DNA from: Geobacillus stearothermophilus ATCC 12980
GTDB taxonomy: Bacteria > Bacillota > Bacilli > Bacillales > Anoxybacillaceae
Length of the DNA stretch: 64,000 nucleotides
Direction: 5' to 3'
Assembly: GCF_030369615.1 (NCBI RefSeq)
Contig: NZ_CP128494.1
Location: 2,437,501 to 2,501,500, forward strand
Positions 1 to 7,875 of the stretch are shown piece after piece. A program made the translations under genes and the position numbers. Within the stretch, counting starts at the first letter, position 1. Each line of letters opens with the position of its first letter. The notes under the pieces were generated by a model. That model was not told where the DNA came from, ran no database searches, and worked only from the letters and a program-made list of their open reading frames with translations.

Positions 1-866
1 GTGGACGATGTCGCCTCCACAGCGCCGGCAAACTCTTTTCCATATCCGAGACGTTTCATCATCGGAATCGTAAACGCCCCGGACGTCACGACGTTCGCCA
101 CCGAGCTGCCGCTGATCGTTCCTTGCAGCGCGCTTGAGAACACCGCCACCTTCGCCGGACCGCCGATTCGCTTCCCGGCGACAACGAGCGCCAAGTCATT
201 AAAATACTCCCCGACACCCGTTTTCACTAAGAAGGCGCCAAACAACAAGAAGACGAAAATGTATGTCGCTGACACGTACAGCGGCGTGCCGAAAATGCCT
301 TCCGTCGTAAAAAACATCGTTTTGACGAGCCCTTCCAAATCAACGCCCCGATGAGCCAAAAATCCCGGCATATACGGCCCGAAATACGCATATAGCAAAA
401 ATAGCGAGGCGATGATCGTAATCGGCAGCCCGACCGCCCGCCTCGTCGCCTCAAGCACAAGCAGCACGGCGACCAAACCGACCGTAAAGTCAAGCGGCGT
501 CATAATGCCGATGCGTTGGACGATGTCATCGAGCATCAGCGGCAAATATGCACCGACCCCGATCGACAACAGCGACAAAAGGATATTCACGATGCCGACG
601 TCGGCGCGATGAAGATGTTTTTTCCGCGCCGGAAACAATAAAAAGATAAGCGACAAGGCAAACCCTAAATGGATCGACAATAAAATTTGTTTTGGAATCG
701 TTTGAAAAATCGAAGCATATAACTGAAAGAGTGAAAATGAAAGCAGCCCGAAAAAGGCAATCCAGCCAAGCGGCCCTTTCAATTTGCGCGTCGCTGCTTC
801 CGGATCATATTTTTCCAGCAATTGTTGCTGCTCCTCTGCGGATAGCTGTTCAAACTTCTCAGTCAA
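1..866 (-). CDS. TRAP transporter permease, TAXI type (fused 4TM/12TM), partial
   Basis: Integral membrane permease of a TRAP (TAXI) transporter, which should drive sodium- or proton-coupled uptake of an organic acid delivered by the lipoprotein encoded upstream. Only the first ~288 residues lie in the window. The start is a TTG at 866 with a GGAAGGGAG Shine-Dalgarno sequence about 8 bases upstream. The acidic N-terminus (about 30 residues) is followed by several hydrophobic segments, and the ISGSSVANVVTSG stretch is typical of the DctM-like TRAP membrane subunit. The start overlaps the DUF1850 stop by 8 bases, which suggests translational coupling in the order TAXI-SBP, DUF1850, permease. 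The substrate cannot be read from the sequence. Confidence 0.9.
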   Translation of the reverse strand, partial: MTEKFEQLSAEEQQQLLEKYDPEAATRKLKGPLGWIAFFGLLSFSLFQLYASIFQTIPKQILLSIHLGFALSLIFLLFPARKKHLHRADVGIVNILLSLLSIGVGAYLPLMLDDIVQRIGIMTPLDFTVGLVAVLLVLEATRRAVGLPITIIASLFLLYAYFGPYMPGFLAHRGVDLEGLVKTMFFTTEGIFGTPLYVSATYIFVFLLFGAFLVKTGVGEYFNDLALVVAGKRIGGPAKVAVFSSALQGTISGSSVANVVTSGAFTIPMMKRLGYGKEFAGAVEATSS

Positions 867-1356
867 ACAAGTTCACTCCCTTCCAGCATTGAACCAATGA
901 TAGTCGTGTCACCTTGATGCGGACAATGGAGCCGGGAGGGATGACTGTTTTTAATGTCACCATCTTCCCTTCATAAACGACGCGATGGTTGGCGACAACC
1001 CTCCCAATGCTCAACAAGATGGATGGAAATTTGCGCTCCATGCCGGTAATATAGTATTTTCCATTCCGAAGCGTAAATATCTCCCCTGGCGCCGCGTTCG
1101 CCGGCATCCCGACCGCCGTATCCTCATAGGTGAGAGCGATTTGTTCAATCGTCCCGTCAGCCAACACCTTATACGTTTCCTCGACATCTGAACGGTGGAT
1201 CGAATGCGTATAGCGAATCGCGAACGTATCCCCTTGAGAAATCGGGATATACGCAGCGACCCGGCCATCCTTTTCAAACGCCAGCACCTGGCGGAAAGGA
1301 AGGAAGAAGACTGCAACCGCCAGAAGTGCACTGACCGCTGCGAACCATTTTCGCAT
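859..1356 (-). CDS. DUF1850 domain protein of the TRAP-TAXI operon
   Basis: Protein of 165 residues with an N-terminal signal/anchor segment (about residues 5-27). A DUF1850-like core with the RYTHSIHRSDVEETY motif follows. DUF1850 proteins are recurrently encoded between the TAXI binding protein and the fused TRAP permease, and an accessory extracytoplasmic role is inferred from that context. The biochemical function is unknown to me. It starts with ATG after a G-rich ribosome site and overlaps the permease start. Confidence 0.8.
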   Translation of the reverse strand: MRKWFAAVSALLAVAVFFLPFRQVLAFEKDGRVAAYIPISQGDTFAIRYTHSIHRSDVEETYKVLADGTIEQIALTYEDTAVGMPANAAPGEIFTLRNGKYYITGMERKFPSILLSIGRVVANHRVVYEGKMVTLKTVIPPGSIVRIKVTRLSLVQCWKGVNLFD

Positions 1357-1388
1357 CAGCCGCCCCCCTTCGTGGCCGGCGAAAATAA

Positions 1389-1424
1389 GGAAGGGCTGGC
1401 GCCATGAACCCGGCCAGTCCTTCC
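1389..1424 (-). terminator. Intra-operon hairpin after the TAXI gene
   Basis: Inverted repeat GGAAGG(A)CTGGC / GCCAG(C)CCTTCC followed on the minus strand by TTATTTT. It lies between the binding-protein stop and the DUF1850 start. It may be a partial terminator or mRNA-stabilising hairpin that raises binding-protein output over the membrane subunits; that role is inferred. Confidence 0.6.
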
Positions 1425-1434
1425 CGTGACACCG

Positions 1435-2436
1435 TTATTCCGCTTTAACTCCTTTTTCATCAAAGTATTTCTTCGCCCCCGGGTGAAGCTCGATCGACAT
1501 GCCATCCAGCGCATTTTCCAGCTTGATTTGCTGGGCTTTGGCATGTTTGACCTTATCCAAGTTTTCAAAAATCGCTTTCGTCACGTTGTAGACCGTGTCT
1601 TCCGGCAAATCCGCCCGAGCGACGAGCATCGCGCGCACGGCGACCGTCGGAACGGTTTCCGCTAGCTTATACGTCCCTTGAGGCACTTCATCTTTCGCAT
1701 AGTACGGGTATTTTTCAATCAGCGCATTGATTTTGTCTTCAGCGATCGGCACAATCACAACGTCTTCCGTCGCTGACAAGCCTTCCACCGCTCCCGTCGG
1801 CGTTCCCGCCGTAATAAAGGCGGCATCAATCGTGCCATCTTGGATGCCGGAGACGGAATCATCAAACGACAAGTTGCGCACTTCAATATCATCAAACGTA
1901 ATGCCGTGAACTTCCAAAATTTGCTCCGCATTTGCCCGCGTCCCCGAGCCCGCTTCCCCGACAGAAACGACTTTCCCTTTTAAATCCTCAACGGACTTAA
2001 TGCCCGATTTTTTCGTGGTGACAATTTGAATCGTTTCCGGGTAAAGGGTCGCGATCCCTTTCACGCTTTCAATTTTCTCTTTAAACATTAATTTTCCTTC
2101 CGTCGCGTATGTCGCGATGTCAGTTTGCGCAAATGCAATTTCCGCATCGCCCGCATCCAAAATCGCCATGTTTTCCGCCGATGCCCCCGAAGTGATGGCA
2201 TTGGCGTCGATGCCCGTTTCATCTTTGATAATATCGGCAAAGGCCCCGCCAAGCGGATAATACGTTCCGCCTGTCCCGCCAGTGGCAATGCTGAGGAATT
2301 TCACGTCGCCGCCTTGCTTCCCGTCGGCCCCTTCTTGCTCTGTCCCTCCATTGCCGTTACCGTTTCCACAAGCACCAAGCAACAGCGACAGAGAAAGAAC
2401 AGTCATTGCGCGCGCAAACCACTTTCGCTTCTTCAT
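1435..2436 (-). CDS. TAXI family TRAP transporter solute-binding lipoprotein
   Basis: Extracytoplasmic solute receptor of the TRAP-TAXI system, 333 residues. It has a lipoprotein signal peptide with lipobox LLGAC around residue 24 and a low-complexity GNGNGNGG linker. The mature domain contains the TAXI landmarks ATGGTGGTYYPLGG and the VVSVGEAGSGTRANAEQIL stretch. The ATG at 2436 is preferred to upstream in-frame ATGs because AAAGGAG sits about 9 bases before it. An IS remnant begins only 41 bases upstream of the start codon, so the native promoter is probably displaced or replaced. It is the first gene of the three-gene operon. Confidence 0.92.
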   Translation of the reverse strand: MKKRKWFARAMTVLSLSLLLGACGNGNGNGGTEQEGADGKQGGDVKFLSIATGGTGGTYYPLGGAFADIIKDETGIDANAITSGASAENMAILDAGDAEIAFAQTDIATYATEGKLMFKEKIESVKGIATLYPETIQIVTTKKSGIKSVEDLKGKVVSVGEAGSGTRANAEQILEVHGITFDDIEVRNLSFDDSVSGIQDGTIDAAFITAGTPTGAVEGLSATEDVVIVPIAEDKINALIEKYPYYAKDEVPQGTYKLAETVPTVAVRAMLVARADLPEDTVYNVTKAIFENLDKVKHAKAQQIKLENALDGMSIELHPGAKKYFDEKGVKAE

Positions 2437-2476
2437 CGTCATCATCTCCTTTGCTATTTTCGATTTCCCTTTATGA

Positions 2477-2813
2477 CTGTAGATGAGCAAAATCACTAAC
2501 ATAAATTTACATCGAAACAAAAAAGGAGACATGAACCCGATTCCTTGGTTAGAATAGATGTGCTACCAAACCATTCACAAGGAGGTTCATGTCTAATGAA
2601 TAGATTAGCACATCATCAAGGAATTCACAAGTTTTTCACGATGTTGGGGTTGGCCCTTTATTTTTCAAAACCTGTTATGAAGCATCTCGTTCATATCGTG
2701 GATGTGATGATCACGTAGGGCTTTTCGGGAAAACAGCTCCATGTGGCATAAAGGGTACCCTGTTTGTTTCTTTTTACATGGTAATTATTGTTATGAAAAT
2801 TGCTCATCTACAG
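2477..2813 (+). mobile_element. Internally deleted IS copy (IS701-like), MITE-like
   Basis: A 337-bp element with terminal inverted repeats CTGTAGATGAGCA, flanked by a perfect 7-bp direct repeat TTTATGA. Its left ~250 bp and right ~90 bp match the ends of the complete IS at 54378-55745. The transposase start (ATGAATAGATTAGCACATCA) is kept, but about 1 kb is missing between a CGGGAA and an AAACAGCTCC stretch. It cannot encode a transposase. Confidence 0.85.
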
Positions 2814-2888
2814 TTTATGATTTATGATTATATTGCACCGAACATATTTTCACAACCATCATATTATTTCCTTAGTTCTGTTTTTCTA

Positions 2889-3098
2889 TTAATCATGCAG
2901 AACGGCAGGGAAAACCCCACACTTTCCGACCAAACCGTGGTTGCAGAAGGAAGCAAAGTTCAAGTTTTGCAAAGCTTCCCTATTTGACAAAATCCGGATT
3001 TCACCCCGCATTCCCTCATAAATCATCAGTTCGTTATCACTAAACAACAGATAACCGGCCGGCTGTCCGCCGGCCATCACGACTGTCTCATCATGCAT
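2889..3098 (-). CDS. Small hypothetical protein
   Basis: An ORF of 69 residues starting MHDETVVMAGGQPAGYLL, with CAGGAG 8 bases before the ATG. I do not recognise the family. It lies directly downstream of a truncated GntR regulator fragment inside a degraded region, so it may be a remnant as well. No signal peptide or membrane segment is visible. Confidence 0.4.
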   Translation of the reverse strand: MHDETVVMAGGQPAGYLLFSDNELMIYEGMRGEIRILSNREALQNLNFASFCNHGLVGKCGVFPAVLHD

Positions 3099-3115
3099 GA
3101 TCAACACTCCTGTAC

Positions 3116-3210
3116 TTCCCTTCAAAAAAATTGTTGCTCACAACGGCGCCCGTATACGGTTTGAACTCGACAAGCCCTTCCGCTTCAAGCTGGCGGATCG
3201 CCGACCGCGA
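3116..3210 (-). pseudogene. GntR-family regulator fragment
   Basis: The reading frame gives STSRSAIRQLEAEGLVEF followed by KPYTGAVVSNN. This is the recognition-helix and wing region of a GntR-type winged helix (usual form SRTPVREALRQLEAEGLV). The N-terminus and the entire effector domain are missing. It is fused out of frame to the end of an aldehyde dehydrogenase fragment. Confidence 0.7.
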
Positions 3211-3913
3211 CGTGGACAACTTGCACTTCCGTATAGAAATCAAAGCTGTAATGCCCGCCTTCGCGGCCGATGCCGCTGTATTTCGTCCCACCAAACGGGA
3301 TGCGCAAATTGCGGACGTTCGGTGAATTGACCCACGCCATCCCGCTTTCGATCGCTTGGGCGACGCGGTGGCCGCGCTTCATGTCGTTCGTCCAGACGTA
3401 CGCCGCCAATCCGTACTTCACATCGTTCGCCAACCGAATGGCCTCTTCTTCACTCGTGAAAGACATGACGGCCATGACCGGTCCGAAAATTTCTTCCTGC
3501 GCCACTTTCATATCGTTGCGGCAGTTAAGCAATAATGTCGGGGGCACAAAGTTGCCGCGCTCCAGCCCTTTCGGAACGCCCGGGGCATAGACGTCCGCCC
3601 CTTCCTGTTTGGCGTTCTCAATATAGCGGTTCACCAGCTCCCAATGATCGCGATGAATGAGCGGTCCCAGTTCGGTCGCGGGGTTCATCGGATCGCCGAC
3701 TTCGTCATGGCTGACGATCCATGGGCTGAGCGGCATCGCCTGGTCGCGGTTTTTGACGCGGAAATTCGGCCGGTAATAATTTTCTAAGTAATCGCGGACT
3801 GCGTAATCGTTGGCAATGGTGTAGCCGGAAATGTAGTCGTACGCCTGTTCCGCCCTCACCCGGCGGGCCGAGCGGCCGATCACCACCGCAAGCTCGCATT
3901 CGTAATGCATCAT
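3185..3913 (-). pseudogene. Chimeric remnant: HpaG-like isomerase fused in frame to HpaE-like dehydrogenase
   Basis: One open frame of 242 codons joins two truncated enzymes of homoprotocatechuate (4-hydroxyphenylacetate) degradation. About residues 1-75 (MMHYECELAVVIGRSARRVR and onward) match the FAH-fold decarboxylase/isomerase HpaG. From ATELGPLIHRDHW onward the sequence matches the C-terminal third of 5-carboxymethyl-2-hydroxymuconate semialdehyde dehydrogenase (HpaE), including QEEIFGPVMAVMSF and FGGTKYSGIGREGG. The junction is at GDPMNP, a string plausible in both parents, so a microhomology deletion is likely. The dehydrogenase catalytic Cys and NAD-binding half are missing, so it cannot be an active dehydrogenase. 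Confidence 0.8.
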
Positions 3914-3917
3914 GTTC

Positions 3918-4025
3918 ACCCCCTCCGGGCGTGACGGAAATGCCGTGCGTGCCGCTTTCAATATGCCAATCGATGAGCGCGGCAAGCGCCGCAAAATCCA
4001 CGTTTCCTTCCTCATCAAACGGCGT
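3918..4025 (-). pseudogene. DapA-family aldolase/synthase N-terminal fragment
   Basis: The minus-strand frame gives TPFDEEGNVDFAALAALIDW followed by HIESGTHGISVT. This is the N-terminal signature of the dihydrodipicolinate synthase/aldolase superfamily. Only about 36 residues remain before the frame runs into the HpaG-like fragment. Confidence 0.7.
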
Positions 4026-4029
4026 GTTG

Positions 4030-4371
4030 CCGGCGCAATGGAAGACCGGCCAAACCGCGTTATACATGCGCGATTTTGCGGATTGGCCGCTTCTCCTTCT
4101 CCACCGGGTGCACGGCGCCGGACAGTACGAGCGGGTCATCGAGGAATGCCGCCGCCATGGCTTTGAACCGAACGTTCTATGCGAATGCCCGGACGCGACC
4201 ATATTGCTCTCCCTTGTCGCCCAAGGCCTCGGGGCCACCATTGTGCCGCAATCCACTGTAGCCTTGTTTCGCCTCCCCGGCATCAAGGTGCTGGAGATCA
4301 TCGACTCTTCGATGACAGCGGAAGCCGCCGCCATCCTCGACCGACAACGGTATTTACCAAAAAGCGCCTGA
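4030..4371 (+). pseudogene. LysR-type regulator, C-terminal fragment
   Basis: The plus-strand frame contains RDFADWPLLLLHRVHG, CPDATILLSLVAQGLGATIV and a normal stop at 4371. This is the effector-binding half of a LysR-type regulator. The N-terminal HTH and first half are missing. It is divergent from the adjoining degraded hpa-like genes, which it may once have controlled. Confidence 0.75.
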
Positions 4372-4546
4372 ACATTCCTCGACGTGCTCCAAACCGCTGC
4401 GGCCCGCGCCGCCGGCGGACAACATGAAGAAAGATAGCGATTCCTCCAATCATGGACGCTCAAGTGAAGGGAAAAAACAACATTGGCGTCATCTCTTCGT
4501 TGCGCCGCCCTTTTTGTTCAACGACCGGCTTTCCAAAAAAAAAATC

Positions 4547-4564
4547 AGGCGCCGTTGGGCGCCT
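4547..4564 (-). terminator. Terminator of the manganese catalase gene
   Basis: Perfect stem AGGCGCC-caac-GGCGCCT followed on the minus strand by A and a run of nine or more T, starting within a few bases of the catalase stop. Confidence 0.9.
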
Positions 4565-4566
4565 CA

Positions 4567-5466
4567 TCACAACCCTGCCGACCGCTGCAGCCGCTTGGCG
4601 ATTTCCAAAAAATCTTCGGCCGAAATCCCGGGAGCGAATTCTTCCGGCACTTCGTCCAAATCGGGGATCGCCCCCCCTTGGGGCGCTCCTTCGACCACCT
4701 CGAGCGGCTGGCCGTCGCTTGGATGGGTTCCTTTCCAAATGCGGCCGATTTCTTTGTAATAGCGATCGCTGAACGTATAAAGTCGGCGGTGGACGCCTTG
4801 ATCCTCATACTTTCTCGCCGCATCGAACACGCGGTTATCGAGGTTCGGGATTGGCAGAAGCTTCGTCACATCAACGCCCGTCGCCACTTCCAACGCCTTG
4901 GCGTACGCCAAAACATGAACTCCCCCGCGCACAAGCAAGTAGCCGATCATCTCGCGGGCGGTAGGGTGGTCCGTCATTTCATAGACGCGCATTTTATGCG
5001 TGCGCGCTCCGCATTCCAGGAAAAAGTTGTGAAGCAAATCCAAAATCAAGTTGCCGCTGTTGAACACGTACTCCCCCGTCCACGCCTTCCCCATCGAATC
5101 GCCGGGAAACGCCGTCTGCGCCGTCGCGATAAAATGATACGTATTGCGCTTGTCTTTCGCATCCTTCATCGGCGCTGTATCCGGATCACCTGGATGGGTG
5201 GAGCCGGTCAAGCAAAGGTTGATCGCATTGGACACGAGCTCGACATGGCCAAACTCTTCGGCGGTGATGCTCGCCACCAACTCGTAAAACGGGCGCAGCT
5301 TCTTTTTTTGCCGAAAATTGAATGACTGAAACAAATAATTGTTTAACGTCGACATTTCTCCGAAACGGCCGCCAAGCAGCTCCTGGACAGCGGCAGCCGC
5401 ATTGGGGTCCGCGTATTTGGGCTCCGGCAATTCAATCGCCAGCCGGTCGATCCGCTGAAATACCAC
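4567..5466 (-). CDS. Manganese catalase
   Basis: Non-haem dimanganese catalase (2 H2O2 to 2 H2O + O2), cytosolic or spore-associated in Bacillaceae, 299 residues. The four-helix ferritin-like core shows the ligand motifs: a Glu in GRFGEMSTLNNYL, the ExxH pair in AEEFGHVEL, a Glu in FFLECGARTH and an ExxH-type pair ending in GGVHVLAYAKAL. The C-terminal extension is acidic. It follows the DUF2642 gene at 22 bases, so the two may be co-transcribed. A dedicated terminator follows. Confidence 0.95.
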   Translation of the reverse strand: MVFQRIDRLAIELPEPKYADPNAAAAVQELLGGRFGEMSTLNNYLFQSFNFRQKKKLRPFYELVASITAEEFGHVELVSNAINLCLTGSTHPGDPDTAPMKDAKDKRNTYHFIATAQTAFPGDSMGKAWTGEYVFNSGNLILDLLHNFFLECGARTHKMRVYEMTDHPTAREMIGYLLVRGGVHVLAYAKALEVATGVDVTKLLPIPNLDNRVFDAARKYEDQGVHRRLYTFSDRYYKEIGRIWKGTHPSDGQPLEVVEGAPQGGAIPDLDEVPEEFAPGISAEDFLEIAKRLQRSAGL

Positions 5467-5487
5467 GATTCTCTTCCTCCTTTTCCA

Positions 5488-5724
5488 TTAATCGCTGAGG
5501 CGAACAGACACCACTTGCGCCAAGCGGATGTAATAAACCGCCTGATGCGCTGAGATGACGATATGGTCCGGCTTCACATCCCTCACCGTTCCTTGGATCG
5601 AACCGCGGACGGTTTCCACTACCACTTCTTTGCCGTTCAAAGCTTGGAAAGCGTGGTACACATACGGGTCAACCAGGGCAATGAGCTGCGGTGACGAAGC
5701 ATGGGACACGTAGGGCTGGTTCAT
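5488..5724 (-). CDS. DUF2642 family protein (YuzF-like)
   Basis: Protein of 78 residues, the same length as B. subtilis YuzF as I recall it. The C-terminal half (GKEVVVETVRGSIQGTVRDV and onward) forms the short beta-rich DUF2642 domain found in several spore-related Bacillus proteins. GGGAGGAA lies 8 bases before the ATG at 5724, which decides that start over the in-frame ATG at 5730. The function is not established. Confidence 0.75.
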   Translation of the reverse strand: MNQPYVSHASSPQLIALVDPYVYHAFQALNGKEVVVETVRGSIQGTVRDVKPDHIVISAHQAVYYIRLAQVVSVRLSD

Positions 5725-5996
5725 TCTCATTTCCTCCCTTTTGATGCGTTGAAGAAGATTCCCTTTTATCCATATGCCGCCCCATGCAGAACAATGACAA
5801 AAAAACCCAACGTCGAGAAAAGAAAGCGGCCTGATGCTCAAGGACATTCAAGCCGCTTCCAAAGATGTTTACGCCGCTAGAAAGCGGCGAATGCTCGGAA
5901 TCTTTTGCACCACAAAACGGTCAAACAGCCAAAAAACGGTGAGCAATCGGCGAAAATGGTGTGAAATGAAACGGCCGGACAGACTAGTCCGCCTCG

Positions 5997-6166
5997 TCAT
6001 CCAATCAACCCAAGACGTAGCGCTTTTGCCACCGCTTCCGTCCGATTTTTGGCGCGAAGCTTCCTTTTGCCAAGCGCTTCGCCGATCCGCTTCCATTCCC
6101 GGTTCAATTCCGCCGCATACCTATGCAAGATGTCGGCCGCTTCATGAAGCAAACGAAGCAAATGAT
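5997..6166 (-). pseudogene. LuxR/GerE-type HTH C-terminal fragment
   Basis: The frame ends KNRTEAVAKALRLGLIG, the last helix of a LuxR-type (GerE) DNA-binding domain, with a stop at 5997-5999. The preceding residues (AAELNREWKRIGEALGKRKL) do not form the usual LuxR HTH start, and a stop codon closes the frame about 57 codons upstream. No start codon with a ribosome site is visible, so I read it as a remnant. Confidence 0.5.
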
Positions 6167-6169
6167 CAT

Positions 6170-6566
6170 TTCATTCCTTCGACATCCACATCCTCCCCCC
6201 GCATCCCCGCTAGTGATCGACTACTTTGATCATCTACTTTCTTAATTCGATGGGTCAATTCCTTCTTTTACCCGTCACGGTTGTCCAACAGCACTAAAAA
6301 AATCCGACAAACATAGGGATGTAATGGAATGCATAATTATCATAAAATTTAAACATATTTAATGAAGCGCTTACAGGTCTGATCATTCAAAAAAGGGGGA
6401 GGAGAAACGCCATGGAAATGGCAACAAAACCGGTCATCAACGCAATCTGTTTCAAAATATGTTACATCTTCAAAAACAACGTACAATGCAAGGTAAAAAC
6501 GCGGTGCAAAATCCGCGCAAAATTCTTGCAAATTCGATGGGCTTCTTTCGGATTCTTGAAAAAGCA
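6170..6566. other. Non-coding or decayed stretch
   Basis: About 400 bases with no supportable gene. An AT-rich patch (6325-6360) precedes a good Shine-Dalgarno (GGGGGAGGAG) and an ATG at 6412 on the plus strand. Its 66-codon frame has no family resemblance and runs into the ssrA terminator, so at most the first few codons of a lost gene remain. Confidence 0.4.
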
Positions 6567-6569
6567 AAA

Positions 6570-6589
6570 ACGACCGCAAACACGGCCGT
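6570..6589 (-). terminator. ssrA terminator
   Basis: On the minus strand ACGGCCG-tgtttg-CGGTCGT followed by TTTTTGC (one G-T pair). The same stem, as ACGACCGC/GCGGTCGT, terminates tRNA-Arg at 26425-26444. Confidence 0.8.
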
Positions 6590-6636
6590 ATCAAGAGGTT
6601 CACTATTTTTAATCCGAAACAGCAACATGTTGGAAA

Positions 6637-6985
6637 TGGAGACGGTGGGAGTCGAACCCACGTCCAGAGGCATCGCCACTTAAGCATCTACGAGCGTAGT
6701 CGGTATATTTCGCTTCGCCGTCCGTTCCGCCTACCGACAGGCCTCCCGGCGGCTAGCCTGGTTCATCTCTTCCCTCATCCTCAGGCGGCGGATTTGGGCG
6801 TAGCCCGCTTCATATGAGCCCCTCGAACGCCACGCGGGCGATGGCGGGAGGAGCTAGCTGCAGCAATTAGGCAGCTAAAGCGTAGTTTTGTTTGCCAGTT
6901 ATCTTTAGGTGACGTTTTTACGAGGACGTCCCCCTCGGCTCGCCGCTTAAGCTCGACCTACCCCTGTCGAATCCGGATCGTCCCC
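6637..6985 (-). ncRNA. ssrA: tmRNA
   Basis: Transfer-messenger RNA that frees stalled ribosomes with SmpB. The 5' end GGGGACG pairs with the 3' CGTCTCC to form the acceptor stem (one G-U), followed by discriminator A; CCA is not encoded. The T-arm GTGGGTTCGACTCCCAC lies near the 3' end. The tag frame (minus strand 6896-6867) encodes GKQNYALAA and TAA, so the appended tag is AGKQNYALAA. This is shorter than the B. subtilis tag (AGKTNSFNQNVALAA) and ends in the ALAA degron read by ClpXP. The mature length is about 349 nt. Confidence 0.95.
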
Positions 6986-7042
6986 GCGGTGCGAAGAGAT
7001 CGGAACAGCTTAAGCATCGGATAACTGGCTGTTGCACTTTTT

Positions 7043-7070
7043 ATTATACCATGACGCGGTGCATTTTCAA
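7043..7070 (-). promoter_or_regulatory. ssrA promoter (sigma-A type)
   Basis: Minus-strand TTGAAA, 16-base spacer, TATAAT. Transcription would start near 7036, about 50 nt before the mature tmRNA 5' end, so a 5' precursor needs removal (RNase P is expected). Confidence 0.75.
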
Positions 7071-7326
7071 TGGGAATGTTTTCAATCTCGCCAAAAAACA
7101 GGCTCTTCTCCGAATGTTGTGCCGGATGATTGAGAACACGGCTTCTTGGCACTTGCCAAGAAAAATCAGCCCATCCCATTTTCCGTACACGGCGACGCAA
7201 GAAATGCCCCCGCTTGCCGCGATGAACCAAACATCCCTCCGCCGTTCCCAAACCGGCAATGCCCGCCAAAAGCCCGATGTTTCAGGCTCCCGCCCTCGAC
7301 AAATGCCCGCTCGGCGGCTTGCCTCT

Positions 7327-7794
7327 CTACAGTTTTTGCCGCTCGCGGAACGCCCGCTCGATTTCGCGCTGCGCTTCTTTCCGCTTCATGTCTTCCCGTT
7401 TGTCGTATTTTTTCTTCCCTTTGGCCACCCCGAGCTCCACTTTGGCAAAGCCGTTTTTAATGTACAGTTTGAGCGGAACGAGCGTATACCCTTGCTCTTT
7501 CGTGTAGCCGATCAGCTTGTTGATTTCGCGGCGGTGCAAAAGGAGCTTTCTCGTCCGCAGCGGATCATGGTTGTAGCGGTTGCCTTGTTCATACGGGCTG
7601 ATATGCATGTTATGGAGAAACACTTCCCCTTTTTCCACTTTGGCGAACGAATCTTTCAAGTTCACCCGGCCGTTGCGGATCGATTTGATTTCCGTCCCTT
7701 GCAAAACGAGGCCGGCTTCATACGTTTCTTCGATGAAATAGTCGTGGTGCGCTTTTTTGTTTTGGGCGATCACTTTTCCTTCGCCTTTCGGCAT
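7327..7794 (-). CDS. smpB: SsrA-binding protein SmpB
   Basis: RNA-binding partner of tmRNA in trans-translation; it brings tmRNA to stalled ribosomes and mimics the anticodon arm. It has 155 residues, the usual length. Landmarks: [38 protein letters not shown] and [14 protein letters not shown] in the OB fold, with a basic C-terminal tail ([20 protein letters not shown]). It lies between rnr and ssrA, the conserved Bacillus order, and is separated from rnr by a terminator. Confidence 0.97.
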   Translation of the reverse strand: MPKGEGKVIAQNKKAHHDYFIEETYEAGLVLQGTEIKSIRNGRVNLKDSFAKVEKGEVFLHNMHISPYEQGNRYNHDPLRTRKLLLHRREINKLIGYTKEQGYTLVPLKLYIKNGFAKVELGVAKGKKKYDKREDMKRKEAQREIERAFRERQKL

Positions 7795-7849
7795 CCGTTT
7801 TCCCCCTCCTCATTGTAGCGTTTCTTATTTTACCAAAAACGAAAAAGAA

Positions 7850-7875
7850 GGAAAAGCCGCCCGTTCGGCTTTTCC
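7850..7875 (-). terminator. rnr terminator
   Basis: GGAAAAGCCG-aacggg-CGGCTTTTCC followed by TTCTTTTT on the minus strand, touching the rnr stop codon. It separates rnr from smpB. Confidence 0.85.

Noticed and set aside
4483..5325. 280-codon plus-strand frame opposite manganese catalase
   Set aside because: Antisense shadow; the catalase frame carries all metal-ligand motifs and a terminator.
6355..6376. A cre-like site around AATGAAGCGCTTACAG
   Set aside because: It is one base too short for the catabolite-responsive consensus and does not precede a supportable gene.
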